A stretch of 64,000 nt of DNA from Rugamonas brunnea (GCF_014042345.1 NZ_JACEZT010000013.1:1-64000); one strand, 5' to 3'. Positions 34,439 through 45,073 are shown, numbered from the stretch's first letter. Made by a program: numbers and translations. The notes: generated by a model from the sequence alone, not told the origin.

Positions 34439-36079
34439 TCAAGGCGCTGGCGTCCTGAAAAATTCCCGCGCCGCCATCAGGCAGTATTGGGCCACGAGCC
34501 GGCCATGGTAATTGTCCAGCACCGCCTTGTGCGGATCGTGGTCGTGCGCGACGGCGTCGGCCCGCGTGCGTTCGACGGCCTTGGCGAAACCGGCGCGGAT
34601 GTCCTGGTAGGCATCGGGCGCGGGCGCCTCCAGGTCCAGCAGCTGGGGCGCGACGCCGTGGGCGGCGAAATAGTCGTGCGCGGCGCTGGCGTTGGCGAAC
34701 GGCACCACCGGGTCGCGCTGGCCGCCGCACAGCAGCAGCGGGCTGCGCGGCTGGTAGCTGCGCAAGTCGTTCTTTTGCAGCCAGAGCCGCAGGCGGTTGG
34801 CGCTGTGGCAGGCCAGCGGCTGCGCCGGGTCGGTGCCGCACGGGTGCGCCGCGACGTCCTGCAGGTAGGCCTTGCGGTAGCTGGTGCGCACCAGGTTGGT
34901 ATCGGCAAAATGGGTGGACGCGGACTCGCCCTGCGGCGGCGCGTCGCCGGCGAACAGGGCGCCGGCCGGCAGCTTGCCTTGCTTGATCAGGTCGTCCATG
35001 CGCTGGGTGGCCGGCAACACGGATTCGATGCCGTCCGCATACGGTTCCTCGTACAGTTCGGCCGGCGAGGTGTACAGCGTGGCACCCGATTTTTGCCCGG
35101 CCGTGGTCAGCAGCGGCAGATAGGCCGTGATGCCCACGTTGGGACGGCCGCTGAAAATGTCGTCCGCCATTTGCAGCAAGGCGTAGGGGCCGGACAGGCC
35201 GGCCGTGGCCGTCACGTGGAATTCATCGCCGTAGCGTTCCTGCATGGCGCGCTGGGTGGCCAGCGCCACGAAACCGCCTTGCGAATAGCCGGTCACGAAC
35301 AGCTTGTCCGAGGTGCGCACGCTCAGCCGTGGCAAGGCGATGCGGGCGGCACGCAGCGCGTCGACCATGTCGCCGGCCTGCTGGTCCGCGTTCAGGTAGG
35401 GATGGTAGGGCAAGGACGACACGCCATAGCCGGCGTAATCGGGCGCCACCACGACGTAGCCCTGGGCCACGAACATGGCGGCCACCAGCCGCGCTTCACC
35501 GTTCAGGCGGGCCATGCTGAAATTACGGTCGAGCACGGTGCCGTGGGCGTACAGCAGCACGGGACGCGGACCCATGCAGCGCTGGTCGTCGCCGCCGGGC
35601 AGCATGATGACGCCGCCGGCGTCGGTCGCCTCGCCACGCCCGCCGCCCGTGGCGTAGCGCATCTTGTAGACGGTGATGCTGCACAGCGGTTCGCCGGCGA
35701 TGGCCATCAGCACCCCGCCCTGCGCGCGCTTGAGGACGGCGCTGAGCGTGGCCGGCTCCAGGCTGTCCACGCTGGCGCCGCCGCCGAGCGGGATGGGCAC
35801 CAGCGTGGGGCCGTCGAGCAGTGTTCCCGGCGGCGGCGCGGGCGCGAGTTGCGCCATGGCGGATGCTGCGGATGCGGAGGATACGGAGGATGCCGGGGAA
35901 CCGGACAGCGCGGCGGACGGCGCAGACGCGCCGGTGCCGCCGGAGTCGCCGTTGCCAGCCGCGCAGGCCAAGCCAGTCGCCAGCGCCAGCGCCGCCACCG
36001 CGGCACGCAGCACACGCGCGGGCACGGCGACGGACACAACGGCGGGCACGATCAGAGGGATGGGCGTATCAGTGCACAT
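34439..36079 (-). CDS. secreted alpha/beta hydrolase lipoprotein, paralogue of the neighbour
   Basis: This 546-residue protein matches its downstream neighbour block for block: PVLLYAHGT, VVAPDYAGYGVSSLPYHPYL, LFVTGYSQGGFVALATQRAM, NLVRTSYRKAYL, HPCGTDPAQPL and LLCGGQRDPVVPFANA. The N-terminus has a hydrophobic signal ending at GLACAAG, a plausible lipobox, then a Ser/Ala-rich linker. AGGAGG precedes the ATG. It is 71 bases from the sua5 gene end. Substrate is unknown. The two differ mainly in the linker and N-terminus. Confidence 0.87.
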   Translation of the reverse strand: MCTDTPIPLIVPAVVSVAVPARVLRAAVAALALATGLACAAGNGDSGGTGASAPSAALSGSPASSVSSASAASAMAQLAPAPPPGTLLDGPTLVPIPLGGGASVDSLEPATLSAVLKRAQGGVLMAIAGEPLCSITVYKMRYATGGGRGEATDAGGVIMLPGGDDQRCMGPRPVLLYAHGTVLDRNFSMARLNGEARLVAAMFVAQGYVVVAPDYAGYGVSSLPYHPYLNADQQAGDMVDALRAARIALPRLSVRTSDKLFVTGYSQGGFVALATQRAMQERYGDEFHVTATAGLSGPYALLQMADDIFSGRPNVGITAYLPLLTTAGQKSGATLYTSPAELYEEPYADGIESVLPATQRMDDLIKQGKLPAGALFAGDAPPQGESASTHFADTNLVRTSYRKAYLQDVAAHPCGTDPAQPLACHSANRLRLWLQKNDLRSYQPRSPLLLCGGQRDPVVPFANASAAHDYFAAHGVAPQLLDLEAPAPDAYQDIRAGFAKAVERTRADAVAHDHDPHKAVLDNYHGRLVAQYCLMAAREFFRTPAP

Positions 36080-36150
36080 GGCGGCCTCCTGAGTTGGTCA
36101 GGCGCGCCGTGGCCGCTCATATCAAAACATCAAGGTCAACGGGCTTGTCA

Positions 36151-37206
36151 TCAAGCGCGCAGGAACCTCTCAACAATACCAGAAGATCCGAACGCTGCGC
36201 GCCGCAATCGATCATTTACTCCCAGCCAAGGCAACGCATGTGGCGGCGCTTCGACCAGGATCAAATCGGCGCCACTTTGGTCGAGTTCACGCAACGCTGC
36301 GTACAGGCCATAGGCATAGCCAACGGGCTCATCCGGCAGGCGCACGCGGGGGCCGGCGCCGGTGATGGCCGAGTACGCGATCAGGGCCACCTTGCGGCCC
36401 AGTGCTTCCAGCTGAGCCAGCGTGGCGGGCAACTGCCCGGGCGCCAGCATGGCCACCGGCGTGTGCGGCGCATAGTGCGATTCCAGCGTGCCGGACGCGC
36501 GCGGCGCGCTCTGGTCCGGCAGGCCCGGCATCTGGCCGATCACGTCGGCGATCTGCTGGGCGCTGATGTGGCCGGGGCGCAGCAGCACCGGGCCGTGCGT
36601 GGCCAGCCGCGACAGGTCGACGATGGTCGATTCGATGCCGACCTCGCTGGGGCCGCCGTCGAGCACGGCCGCCAGCAGCGGCTCGGCGCCGAACTCATCG
36701 CGCACGTGCTGGGCCGTGGTAGGGCTGACGTTGCCGAACTTGTTGGCCGACGGTGCGGCCAGGCCACCCTTGCCGCCCTTGAACGCACGCAGCAAGGCGA
36801 TGGCCACCGGGTGCGACGGGCAGCGCACGCCCACCGTGTCCTGGCCGCCGGAGACGGCGTCGGGAATGTGGCTGGCGCGCTTGAGGATCAGGGTCAGCGG
36901 ACCGGGCCAGAACGCGGCCGCCAGCTTGCGCGCCGCTTCCGGCACATCGCTGACCCAGTAATCGAGGTCGGCACCGGGCGCCACGTGCACGATCACCGGA
37001 TGGTCCTGGGGCCGGCCCTTGGCCGCGTAGATGGCGGCCACGGCTTGCGGGTTTTCCGCGTCGGCGCCGAGGCCGTACACGGTTTCCGTGGGGAAGGCGA
37101 CCAGCCGGCCCGCTTCCAGCAGCGCGGCGGCCGCGCTGATGGCAGCCGCGTCGGCGGCGGCGTTTGCGGTCACGTTCACGGCCGCGTCGCCGCCTTGTTG
37201 CTGCAT
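36151..37206 (-). CDS. sua5: L-threonylcarbamoyladenylate synthase (Sua5 type)
   Basis: This 351-residue two-domain enzyme makes threonylcarbamoyl-AMP for t6A tRNA modification. The YrdC domain (about 15-215) has GRLVAFPTETVYGLGADA, KGRPQDHPVIVHV, LTLILKR and SANKFGNVSPTTAQHV. The Sua5 C-terminal domain (about 240-351) follows SGTLESHYAPHTPVAML. The ATG at 37206 is five bases after the purK stop, with GAGCGGG as a weak ribosome site. It is the last gene of the glycolysis/purine block and functionally pairs with tcdA at 22322. Confidence 0.93.
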   Translation of the reverse strand: MQQQGGDAAVNVTANAAADAAAISAAAALLEAGRLVAFPTETVYGLGADAENPQAVAAIYAAKGRPQDHPVIVHVAPGADLDYWVSDVPEAARKLAAAFWPGPLTLILKRASHIPDAVSGGQDTVGVRCPSHPVAIALLRAFKGGKGGLAAPSANKFGNVSPTTAQHVRDEFGAEPLLAAVLDGGPSEVGIESTIVDLSRLATHGPVLLRPGHISAQQIADVIGQMPGLPDQSAPRASGTLESHYAPHTPVAMLAPGQLPATLAQLEALGRKVALIAYSAITGAGPRVRLPDEPVGYAYGLYAALRELDQSGADLILVEAPPHALPWLGVNDRLRRAAFGSSGIVERFLRA

Positions 37207-37211
37207 CCCGC

Positions 37212-38402
37212 TCACGGTGCGATGCCCAGGATGGCGCAAGCGGCCAGCAATTGCTGCTGCGCCTGCTCCAGCGTGGCGGCTATCAGGGTCAGGTGCCCCA
37301 TCTTGCGGCCACGGCGCGGATCATCCTTGCCGTACAGGTGCAGACAGGCGCCGGGCAGCGCCAGCACGCGGTCCCAGGCCGGCTCGCGCGGCTCGTTGCT
37401 GTCGCCGTCGAACCACAGGTCGCCCAGGATGTTGAGCATCACGGCCGGCGAATGCTGGCGCACCTCGCCCAGCGGCAGGCCGGCCATGGCCCGCACCTGC
37501 TGCTCGAACTGGCTGCTGACGCAGGCGTCGATCGTGTAGTGGCCGCTGTTGTGCGGACGCGGCGCCATCTCGTTGACCACCAGCGTGCCATCGTCGAGCA
37601 CGAAGAATTCGATGCACAGCACGCCCACGTAGCCGAGCTCAGCCACCATGGCGCGCGCCGCGTCCTGCGCCTTGCGCGCGCAGTCGGCCGAGACGTTGGG
37701 ACCCGGCACGGTGGTGGTGAACAGGATGCCGTCGCGGTGCACGTTCTCGGCGATCGGGTAGACCACGGAGGCGCCGTCGGCGCCGCGCGCCGTCAGCACC
37801 GACACTTCATAGGCCAGCGGCAGCATCTTCTCCAGCAGGCAGGTGACCTGGCCCATGGACTCGAACGCGGCGCGCACGTCCTCGCGCGTTTTGACGCGCA
37901 CCTGGCCCTTGCCGTCGTAACCCATACGCACGGTTTTCAGGATGCCGGGCAGCAGCGCGTCCTCGATGGCGGCCACGTCGTCGAACGACGCGATCACCTT
38001 GTGCGGCGCCGGCATCACGCCCGACTTGGGCGCGCAGGCGACGAAGAATGCCTTTTCCGCGATGCGGTCCTGGGCCACCGACACGCCATGCGCGTTGGGG
38101 GCCACGAACACTTTGTCGGCCAGCCGCGACAGGCTGTCGGCCGGCACGTTCTCGAACTCGGTGGTGACGGCCAGGCAGCGTTCAGCCAGCGCATCGAGGC
38201 CGGCCGCGTCGGCATAGCCGGCCTGCACCAGGTGCTGGGCCACTTGGCCGGCCGGGCAATCGGCGGCCGGTTCCAGCACGGCCACCTGGTAGCCGAGGCT
38301 GTTGGCGGCCTGGGCGAACATGCGGCCCAGCTGGCCGCCGCCCATCACACCCAGCCAATGGCCGGGCGCGGGCAACAGAATGGAGGAATCTACTTTACTC
38401 AT
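37212..38402 (-). CDS. purK: N5-carboxyaminoimidazole ribonucleotide synthase
   Basis: This 396-residue ATP-grasp enzyme carboxylates AIR with bicarbonate and ATP. It has [38 protein letters not shown] and [29 protein letters not shown]. It works with PurE, whose gene ends six bases upstream. Length and motifs are typical. Confidence 0.96.
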   Translation of the reverse strand: MSKVDSSILLPAPGHWLGVMGGGQLGRMFAQAANSLGYQVAVLEPAADCPAGQVAQHLVQAGYADAAGLDALAERCLAVTTEFENVPADSLSRLADKVFVAPNAHGVSVAQDRIAEKAFFVACAPKSGVMPAPHKVIASFDDVAAIEDALLPGILKTVRMGYDGKGQVRVKTREDVRAAFESMGQVTCLLEKMLPLAYEVSVLTARGADGASVVYPIAENVHRDGILFTTTVPGPNVSADCARKAQDAARAMVAELGYVGVLCIEFFVLDDGTLVVNEMAPRPHNSGHYTIDACVSSQFEQQVRAMAGLPLGEVRQHSPAVMLNILGDLWFDGDSNEPREPAWDRVLALPGACLHLYGKDDPRRGRKMGHLTLIAATLEQAQQQLLAACAILGIAP

Positions 38403-38408
38403 TACGCA

Positions 38409-38909
38409 TTACGCCAGCGGCAAGGTCATGGCTTGTGCGGCGGCCGTCTGCTGGGCGCGGAACGCTTCCAGTTTTTCGGCCAGCGCGGCGTCGGTGGCGG
38501 CCAGGATGGCCACGGCCGTCAGGGCCGCGTTGGCGGCGCCGGCCTCGCCGATGGCAAAGGTCGACACCGGCACGCCCTTGGGCATCTGCACGATGGACAG
38601 CAGCGAATCCTCGCCGCGCAAATACTTGGACGGCACGGGCACACCCAGCACCGGCACGATGGTCTTGGCGGCCACCATGCCAGGCAGGTGGGCCGCGCCG
38701 CCGGCGCCGGCGATGATGGCGCGCAGGCCGCGCGCGCGCGCCGTCTCGGCGTAGCTGAACATCTGGTCCGGCATGCGGTGCGCGGAAATCACTTGCGCCT
38801 CATGCGGCACGCCGAATTGCTTGAGGATGGCCACCGCGTGCTGCATCACGTCCCAGTCGGAGGACGAACCCATGATCACGCCCACCAGTGCTTGATTCTG
38901 CTCGCTCAT
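38409..38909 (-). CDS. purE: N5-carboxyaminoimidazole ribonucleotide mutase
   Basis: This 166-residue class I PurE moves the carboxyl group from N5-CAIR to CAIR. It has [45 protein letters not shown] and [12 protein letters not shown]. It sits between purC (one base) and purK (six bases). Confidence 0.97.
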   Translation of the reverse strand: MSEQNQALVGVIMGSSSDWDVMQHAVAILKQFGVPHEAQVISAHRMPDQMFSYAETARARGLRAIIAGAGGAAHLPGMVAAKTIVPVLGVPVPSKYLRGEDSLLSIVQMPKGVPVSTFAIGEAGAANAALTAVAILAATDAALAEKLEAFRAQQTAAAQAMTLPLA

Positions 38910-38910
38910 A

Positions 38911-39807
38911 TCACACCTTCAGCGGCTGGCCGGTCAGGCGCTCGATCGCTTCCAGGTACTTGGCCTGGGTCTTGGCGATCACGTCGGCCGGCAGCGCGGG
39001 CGCGGGCGCGGTCTTGTTCCACTCGGTCAGCGTTTCCAGGTAATCGCGCACGAACTGCTTGTCGAACGACGGTGGCGACATGCCGGGCGCGTAGGAATCG
39101 GCGGGCCAGAAGCGCGACGAGTCGGCCGTCAGCACTTCGTCCATCAGGTGCAGCACGCCGTCCTTGTCCAGGCCGAATTCAAACTTGGTGTCGGCGATGA
39201 TGATGCCGCGCGTGGCCGCGTACTCGGCGGCGGCCGTGTACAGGGCGATGCTGATGCTACGGATCTTCTCGGCCAGCTCGGCGCCGATGCGCTGCTCCAT
39301 TTCCGCGAAGCTGATGTTCTCGTCATGCTCGCCCAGGTCGGCCTTGGCGGCCGGGGTGAACAGCGGCTCAGGCAGCTTGTCGGCCTGGCGCAGGCCGGCC
39401 GGCAGCTTGATGCCGCAGATGCTGCCCGTGGCCTGGTAATCCTTCCAGCCCGAACCGATGATGTAGCCGCGCACCACGGCTTCCACCATGATCGGCTGCA
39501 GGCGCTTGGCCACCACGGCGCGGCCCTTCACCTGCTCCACCTCCGACGGCGCCACCACCGATTCCGGCGCCACGCCGGTCAGGTGGTTGGGGACGATGTG
39601 GCCCAGTTTTTCGAACCAGAAGTCGCTCATCTGGTTCAGCACCATGCCTTTGCCGGGGATGGGCTCGTTCATCACGACGTCGAACGCCGACAGGCGGTCG
39701 GTGGTGACGATCAGGATCTTGTCGTCGCCAACGGCGTAGTTGTCGCGGACTTTGCCGTGGCCCAACAGAGGGAGGGACTGGATGGAGGATTGGTAGAGGC
39801 TGTTCAT
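38911..39807 (-). CDS. purC: phosphoribosylaminoimidazole-succinocarboxamide synthase
   Basis: This 298-residue SAICAR synthase has [29 protein letters not shown] split over residues 16-44. [39 protein letters not shown] and [11 protein letters not shown] follow. It couples CAIR to aspartate. The ATG at 39807 is preferred over an upstream TTG. Two hairpins separate it from fba, so it may have partly independent expression. Confidence 0.96.
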   Translation of the reverse strand: MNSLYQSSIQSLPLLGHGKVRDNYAVGDDKILIVTTDRLSAFDVVMNEPIPGKGMVLNQMSDFWFEKLGHIVPNHLTGVAPESVVAPSEVEQVKGRAVVAKRLQPIMVEAVVRGYIIGSGWKDYQATGSICGIKLPAGLRQADKLPEPLFTPAAKADLGEHDENISFAEMEQRIGAELAEKIRSISIALYTAAAEYAATRGIIIADTKFEFGLDKDGVLHLMDEVLTADSSRFWPADSYAPGMSPPSFDKQFVRDYLETLTEWNKTAPAPALPADVIAKTQAKYLEAIERLTGQPLKV

Positions 39808-39831
39808 AACGGGCAATATCTTGGTAAGCGG

Positions 39832-39888
39832 AACCGGCGGGAGGTGGCTCCCGCCGGTTGGGAAGGACGGGCCGTTGCGGCCCCGTCC
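39832..39888. terminator. two tandem hairpins between fba and purC
   Basis: A perfect 12-bp stem, AACCGGCGGGAG / CTCCCGCCGGTT (39832-39859), is followed by a 7-bp stem GGACGGG / CCCGTCC (39865-39888). Neither has a U tract on the minus strand, so they could be a processing or attenuation site rather than a full terminator. Confidence 0.4.
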
Positions 39889-39898
39889 GGATGGGATT

Positions 39899-40963
39899 TT
39901 ACTTCACAACCTGGGCCAGGCTGCCGGCGGCATAGCGCTCGGCCATCTTTTCCAGTGGGATAGGCTTGATCTTGGCGGCCTGGCCTTCGCAGCCGAACGC
40001 CAGGAAGCGGGCCTTGCAGATTTCCATCGCGGCCTGGCGGGCAGGCTTGAGGAAGTCGCGCGGGTCGAACTTGGATGGGTTCTCGAACATGAACTTGCGC
40101 ACGGCGGCCGTCATGGCCAGGCGGATGTCGGTGTCGATGTTGATCTTGCGCACGCCGTGACGGATGCCTTCCTGGATTTCCTCGACCGGCACGCCGTAGG
40201 TTTCCTTCATGTCGCCGCCGTACTGGCGGATGATGGCCAGCAGGTCCTGCGGCACCGACGAGGAACCGTGCATCACCAGGTGGGTGTTGGGGATGCGGGC
40301 GTGGATTTCCTTGATGCGGTCGATGGCCAGGATGTCGCCGGTGGGCTGGCGCGAGAACTTGTAGGCGCCGTGCGAGGTGCCGATGGCGATGGCCAGGGCG
40401 TCGCACTGGGTGCGGGCCACGAAGTCGGCGGCCTGGTTGACGTCGGTCAGCAGCTGTTCGCGGGTCATGGTGCCGTCGGCGCCGTGGCCGTCTTCCTTGT
40501 CGCCCTTCATGGTTTCGAGCGAACCGAGCACGCCCAGTTCCGCTTCCACCGTCACGCCGATGGCGTGCGAGAACTTGACCACTTCGCGCGACACTTCCAC
40601 GTTGTACTCGTACGAGGCGACCGACTTGCCGTCCGCTTCCAGCGAGCCATCCATCATCACCGAGGTGAAGCCCGAGCGGATCGCGGCCTGGCACACGGCC
40701 GGCGACTGGCCGTGGTCCTGGTGCATGACGACGGGGATGTGCGGGTAGGCTTCGACGGCGGCGTCGATCAGGTGGCGCAGGAACGCTTCACCAGCGTACT
40801 TGCGGGCGCCGGCCGACGCTTGCATGATCACGGGGCTGCCGACGGCATCGGCGGCGGCCATGATGGCTTGCACTTGTTCCAGGTTGTTGACGTTGAACGC
40901 AGGCAGACCGTAGCCGTTTTCAGCGGCGTGGTCCAGCAATTGACGCATGGATACGAGAGACAT
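39899..40963 (-). CDS. fba: class II fructose-bisphosphate aldolase
   Basis: This 354-residue zinc aldolase is of the class II Calvin/glycolysis type. It has [15 protein letters not shown], the zinc-binding [30 protein letters not shown] and [13 protein letters not shown]. It splits fructose 1,6-bisphosphate in glycolysis or runs in reverse for gluconeogenesis. GGAG precedes the ATG. It lies between pyk and purC in the block common in Burkholderiales. Confidence 0.97.
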   Translation of the reverse strand: MSLVSMRQLLDHAAENGYGLPAFNVNNLEQVQAIMAAADAVGSPVIMQASAGARKYAGEAFLRHLIDAAVEAYPHIPVVMHQDHGQSPAVCQAAIRSGFTSVMMDGSLEADGKSVASYEYNVEVSREVVKFSHAIGVTVEAELGVLGSLETMKGDKEDGHGADGTMTREQLLTDVNQAADFVARTQCDALAIAIGTSHGAYKFSRQPTGDILAIDRIKEIHARIPNTHLVMHGSSSVPQDLLAIIRQYGGDMKETYGVPVEEIQEGIRHGVRKINIDTDIRLAMTAAVRKFMFENPSKFDPRDFLKPARQAAMEICKARFLAFGCEGQAAKIKPIPLEKMAERYAAGSLAQVVK

Positions 40964-41099
40964 GGTAAATACTCCAACTATAGAAAAATGGTGTCGGCCA
41001 CCTGGCCGTCCTGCGCGCCGGGCGGATCGCCCGGGCGGCGGCCGGTGGGCCTGAATTCTTGGTTACTGCTTACTGCTGCTTGCTGCTGCTTACTTCCAA

Positions 41100-42548
41100 C
41101 TATTCAAATGCGCCGACCTTCACGATCTTCAGCGCATTGGTACCGCCCACCTGGCCCATCGGCTCGCCCCAGGTGACGACGATCAGGTCGCCCTTCTGGG
41201 CCACGCCATTGGCCAGCATCACTTCTTCCGCCTGCCGGAGCACGACGCCGCTGTCGCCCTTGGGCTCCAGGGCGCAGGCGCGCACGTTGCGGTACAGCGC
41301 GGCCTTGCGCTGCGTGGTCACGCTGGGCGTGAGCGCATAGATCGGGGTGTCGATGCTGTGGCGGCTCATCCATAGCGCCGTCGAGCCCGACTCCGTCAGC
41401 GCGACGATGGCTTTCACCCGCAGGTGGTGGGCCGTGAACAGGGCGCCGTAGGCGATCGACTGGTCGATGCGGGTGAAGGTGGCGTCGAGGAAATCGGCGT
41501 CCAGCTTGTTGTATTCGGACTGCTCGGCCTGCTCGCAGATGGCGGCCATCATCTCCACCGTCTCGATCGGGTACTTGCCCGAGGCCGTCTCGGCCGACGC
41601 CATCACGGCGTCCGTGCCGTCCAGCACGGCGTTGGCCACGTCCGACACTTCGGCGCGGGTCGGCACGGCGTTCTGGATCATCGATTCCATCATCTGCGTG
41701 GCCGTGATGGCCAGCTTGTTGGCTTCGCGCGCCATGCGGATCATGCGCTTTTGCAGCGCCGGCACGGCCGCGTTGCCCACTTCCACGGCCAAGTCGCCGC
41801 GGGCGACCATGATGCCGTCGGACGCCTTGAGGATGTCGGCCAGCGCGGGAATCGCTTCGGCCCGCTCGATCTTGGCGATCATCATCGGCTTGTGGCCATA
41901 CGGCTCGCCGGCGATGTTGGCCAGCTGGCGCGCCATTTCCATGTCGGTCGCGCTTTTCGGGAACGAGATGGCCAGGTAGTCGGCCTGGAAACTCATGGCC
42001 GTCTTGATGTCTTCCATGTCCTTGGCCGTCAGGGCCGGGGCCGTCAAGCCGCCGCCCTGGCGGTTGATGCCCTTGTTGTTGGACAGTTCGCCACCGATCT
42101 TGACGGTGGTGTAGATCTCGTGGCCGACGATCTTGTCGACGATAAGCACGATCAGGCCATCGTTGAGCAACAGCACGTCGCCCGCGTGCAGGTCGCGCGG
42201 CAAGGCCTTGTAATCCAGGCCCACGCGTTCCTGGTTGCCCAGTTCGCCGTTCTCGCCCCACTTGGCGTCGAGGATGAACTTGTCGCCGTTGGCCAGCTCG
42301 ATCTTGTTGTTTTCAAATTTGCCGACCCGGATCTTGGGGCCCTGCATGTCCGCCATGATCGCCACTTCGCGGCCGCATTCGGCCGCCGCGTCGCGCACCA
42401 GCCGCGCCCGGTCGATATGGTCCTGCGCCTTGCCATGGGAAAAATTGAGGCGCACGACATCCACGCCGGCACGGATCATCTTGACCAGGACGTTGAAGTC
42501 GGTGGAGGCGGGGCCTATCGTTGCGACGATTTTGGTACCACGGGACAT
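41100..42548 (-). CDS. pyk: pyruvate kinase
   Basis: This 482-residue enzyme converts phosphoenolpyruvate and ADP to pyruvate and ATP. It begins TKIVATIGPAS and shows VRLNFSHG, MADMQGPKIRVG, ISFPKSATD, MIAKIERAEAI, IMVARGDLAVEVG and ATQMMESMI. The C-terminal domain is complete. A ribosome site AAGGAAA precedes the ATG. It is separated from pgk by 175 bases containing a short repeat tract. Confidence 0.97.
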   Translation of the reverse strand: MSRGTKIVATIGPASTDFNVLVKMIRAGVDVVRLNFSHGKAQDHIDRARLVRDAAAECGREVAIMADMQGPKIRVGKFENNKIELANGDKFILDAKWGENGELGNQERVGLDYKALPRDLHAGDVLLLNDGLIVLIVDKIVGHEIYTTVKIGGELSNNKGINRQGGGLTAPALTAKDMEDIKTAMSFQADYLAISFPKSATDMEMARQLANIAGEPYGHKPMMIAKIERAEAIPALADILKASDGIMVARGDLAVEVGNAAVPALQKRMIRMAREANKLAITATQMMESMIQNAVPTRAEVSDVANAVLDGTDAVMASAETASGKYPIETVEMMAAICEQAEQSEYNKLDADFLDATFTRIDQSIAYGALFTAHHLRVKAIVALTESGSTALWMSRHSIDTPIYALTPSVTTQRKAALYRNVRACALEPKGDSGVVLRQAEEVMLANGVAQKGDLIVVTWGEPMGQVGGTNALKIVKVGAFE

Positions 42549-42666
42549 AGGTTTCCTTGCGCGTTAGGTCAGGCGGACTCGCCGGGACACGGGTCCCGGC
42601 TGGAATCACGGCACCGGCGCGGCGGCGGGGCCGCGCCGTGATGCTTGCCGTGTTGCGGTGCTGCCG

Positions 42667-42700
42667 TAAAGCTTGCTCTTAAAGCTTGGTCGTAAAGCTT
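42667..42700. repeat. TAAAGCTT direct repeats with 13-base period
   Basis: TAAAGCTT occurs at 42667, 42680 and 42693, spaced exactly 13 bases, just past the pgk stop. Related CTTACTTG / GCTTACT words continue to the stop codon, and similar GCTTACT/GCTGCTT words lie just past the pyk stop at about 41058-41099. Confidence 0.7.
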
Positions 42701-42723
42701 ATTGATGCTTACTTGCTTGACAC

Positions 42724-43938
42724 TTACTTGGCCTGACGATCGACCAGGATCTGCACGGCCGGCAGGGTCTTACCTTCCAGGAATTCCAGGAAGGCGCCGC
42801 CGCCGGTGGAGATATAACCAATTTTATCGGTAATGTCATACTTTGCAATCGCCGCCAGCGTGTCGCCGCCGCCGGCGATCGAGAACGCCTTGGAGTTGGC
42901 GATGGCCATGGCCAGCGTCTTGGTGCCTTCGCCGAACTGGTCGAACTCGAACACGCCGACCGGGCCGTTCCACACCACGGTGCCGGCCGCGCCGATCTGG
43001 CCGGCCAGGGTGGCGGCCGTTTTCGGGCCGATGTCGAGGATCATGTCGTCGTCGGCCACGTCAGCCACATCCTTGATGGTGGCGGCGGCCGTGGGCGAGA
43101 ATTCCTTGGCGCACACGACGTCGACGGGGATAGGCACCTGGGCGCCGCGCGCGGCCATCATGTCGATGATGGCTTTGGCTTCGCCGACCAGTTCCGCTTC
43201 CACCAGCGACTTGCCGACGTTCAGGCCGACGGCCTTCATGAAGGTGTTGGCGATGCCGCCGCCGACGATCAGGTTGTCGACCTTCTCGGCCAGCGCCTTC
43301 AGGATCGACAGCTTGGACGACACTTTGGAACCGGCCACGATGGCCAGCAGCGGACGGGCCGGGGCGCCCAGCGCCTTGCCCAGCGCGTCCAGCTCGGCGG
43401 CCAGCAGCGGGCCGGCGCAGGCGACGGGCGCGAACTTGGCGATGCCGTGGGTCGAGGCTTCGGCGCGGTGGGCGGTGCCGAACGCGTCGTTCACGTAGAC
43501 GTCGCACAGGGCGGCCATCTTCTGGGCCAGCGCGTCGCTGTTCTTCTTCTCGCCCGGGTTGACGCGCACGTTTTCCAGCAGCACCACCTGGCCATCCTGC
43601 AGGTTGTCCAGGCCAGCGCCATCAACCCAGTTCTGTTTCAGTTCGACTGGCTGGCCGAGCAGCTCGGCCAGGCGCACGGCGACCGGCGCCAGGCTGTCTT
43701 CCGGCTTGAACTCGCCTTCCGTGGGACGGCCCAGGTGGGACGTGACCATGACCTTGGCGCCAGCGTCCAGCGCGGCGCGGATGGCCGGGACGGAGGCACG
43801 GATACGGGTGTCTTCCGTGATGCGGCCCGCATCATCTTGCGGCACGTTCAGATCGGCACGGATAAAGACGCGTTTGCCGCGCAGCGCATCGCGCGCGACG
43901 AGGTCTTGCAGGCGGAGAAAGTTCAGAACAGCTTGCAT
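42724..43938 (-). CDS. pgk: phosphoglycerate kinase
   Basis: This 404-residue glycolytic kinase has [81 protein letters not shown] and the nucleotide loop [10 protein letters not shown]. It is the first gene of the minus-strand glycolysis/purine block. A TAAAAT hexamer (minus strand, 43975-43980) about 37 bases before the ATG is a candidate -10 box. The ribosome binding site is weak. Confidence 0.96.
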   Translation of the reverse strand: MQAVLNFLRLQDLVARDALRGKRVFIRADLNVPQDDAGRITEDTRIRASVPAIRAALDAGAKVMVTSHLGRPTEGEFKPEDSLAPVAVRLAELLGQPVELKQNWVDGAGLDNLQDGQVVLLENVRVNPGEKKNSDALAQKMAALCDVYVNDAFGTAHRAEASTHGIAKFAPVACAGPLLAAELDALGKALGAPARPLLAIVAGSKVSSKLSILKALAEKVDNLIVGGGIANTFMKAVGLNVGKSLVEAELVGEAKAIIDMMAARGAQVPIPVDVVCAKEFSPTAAATIKDVADVADDDMILDIGPKTAATLAGQIGAAGTVVWNGPVGVFEFDQFGEGTKTLAMAIANSKAFSIAGGGDTLAAIAKYDITDKIGYISTGGGAFLEFLEGKTLPAVQILVDRQAK

Positions 43939-44006
43939 GGCTACCCAAGGAGGAAAGTTGAAAGAAAGACCGCTATTTTACCGCAAGGCCGCGCCCATTC
44001 ATCCGT

Positions 44007-44342
44007 TTACGAGAACACGTGCAGCAAACGCAGGGCCGTGAAACTGCCCATGCCGAACACGATGGTCTGCAACATATTGCGACGCAGCAAGTAAAACACG
44101 ATGGCGGCGATGCCGGCCACCAGTTTCAGGTTGGCCAGCTCCAGTTGCAGCTGTCCGTTATTGAGCAACAGGTCGGGCGCGATGATGGCCGCCAGCGCGC
44201 AGGCCGGCGCGTAGCGCAGCATGTCCTGCACCCGGCGCGGGATGGTGATGTGGTGGCCGATCAGCCAGAACGAGCTGCGGGTGCAGGCCGTGGCCAGCGC
44301 CAGCGCGCCTATCGTGACCCAGATTTCCCAGTCAGCCATCAT
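44007..44342 (-). CDS. azlD: AzlD-like small subunit of branched-chain amino acid exporter
   Basis: This 111-residue membrane protein has four hydrophobic helices. It shows the AzlD pattern TRSSFWLIGHHITIPRRVQDMLRYAPACALAA across residues 21-52, with PxxVxxxLxyap near the first loop. Its start overlaps the stop of azlC. AzlC and AzlD together export branched-chain or related amino acids. Confidence 0.88.
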   Translation of the reverse strand: MMADWEIWVTIGALALATACTRSSFWLIGHHITIPRRVQDMLRYAPACALAAIIAPDLLLNNGQLQLELANLKLVAGIAAIVFYLLRRNMLQTIVFGMGSFTALRLLHVFS

Positions 44343-45073
44343 GCCTCCTTCTTGGCGGTGAATTCTTCGACCAGCATGGCGGCGCCCATGCCCAGCAACA
44401 CGGCCGCCAGCAGGCCCAGCTTGTACGGCAGGCCAGCCGCCAGCACGGCCACCACGCCGGCCACCAGCACCCCGCACAGGGCCGGGCGGCTGGCCACCAG
44501 CGGCACCGTGATGCAGATGATGGCCAGCGTGCCGGCGAAACCGAGGCCCCATTCGGGCGGCACGGCGCTGCCGAGGAAGATGCCGGCGATGGAACCCACC
44601 TGCCAAGCGGCCCAGTTGGGGTACAGCAAGCCCTTCAGGTAGGACAGCTTGCCCACCTGCGGCGCTTCGCTCGGGTATTTTTGCAGGAACAGGGCCACCG
44701 TCATGTCGCCGGCCACGTAGCCGAGCAGGAAGCGGTTGCGCAGCGGCAGGTTGGAGAAATGGGGCGCCAGCAGCGCGGAAAAGATCACAAAGCGCAGGTT
44801 GACCACCAGGGCCGTGGCGAAGATGACCCAGATCGGGGCATGGGCGGCGATCAGCGGCAGCGAGGCCAGCTGGGCCGAGCCGGCGAACACGACCAGCGTC
44901 ATGGCCAGCGCCTGCGGCACCGTCAGGCCGGTCTTGACCATGGCGATGCCCACCACCAGGCCCCAGGCGCCGATCCCGAACAGGGTGGGCATGCCCGTCT
45001 TCAGGCCTTCGCGCCAGGACGGCTCGTCATGCTCGGCGACGTAGGGAGTGGCGGCGCGGGTCAATTCGGTCAT
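44339..45073 (-). CDS. azlC: AzlC-like branched-chain amino acid exporter
   Basis: This 244-residue membrane protein has about six helices. It shows REGLKTGMPTLFGIGAWGLVVG, LAMTLVVFAGSAQLASLPLI, TALVVNLRFVIFSALLAPHF and PNWAAWQVGSIAGIFLG, all AzlC-family segments. The ATG at 45073 begins MTELTRAATPY. The upstream frame to 45226 is open but unlike the family. A TAAAAT -10-like box on the minus strand lies near 45257-45262. Confidence 0.9.
   Translation of the reverse strand: MTELTRAATPYVAEHDEPSWREGLKTGMPTLFGIGAWGLVVGIAMVKTGLTVPQALAMTLVVFAGSAQLASLPLIAAHAPIWVIFATALVVNLRFVIFSALLAPHFSNLPLRNRFLLGYVAGDMTVALFLQKYPSEAPQVGKLSYLKGLLYPNWAAWQVGSIAGIFLGSAVPPEWGLGFAGTLAIICITVPLVASRPALCGVLVAGVVAVLAAGLPYKLGLLAAVLLGMGAAMLVEEFTAKKEA

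Noticed and set aside
41018..41034. CCGGGCG/CGCCCGG stem between pyk and fba as a terminator
   Set aside because: A short GC stem without a U tract on the transcribed strand, and likely to arise by chance in GC-rich DNA.
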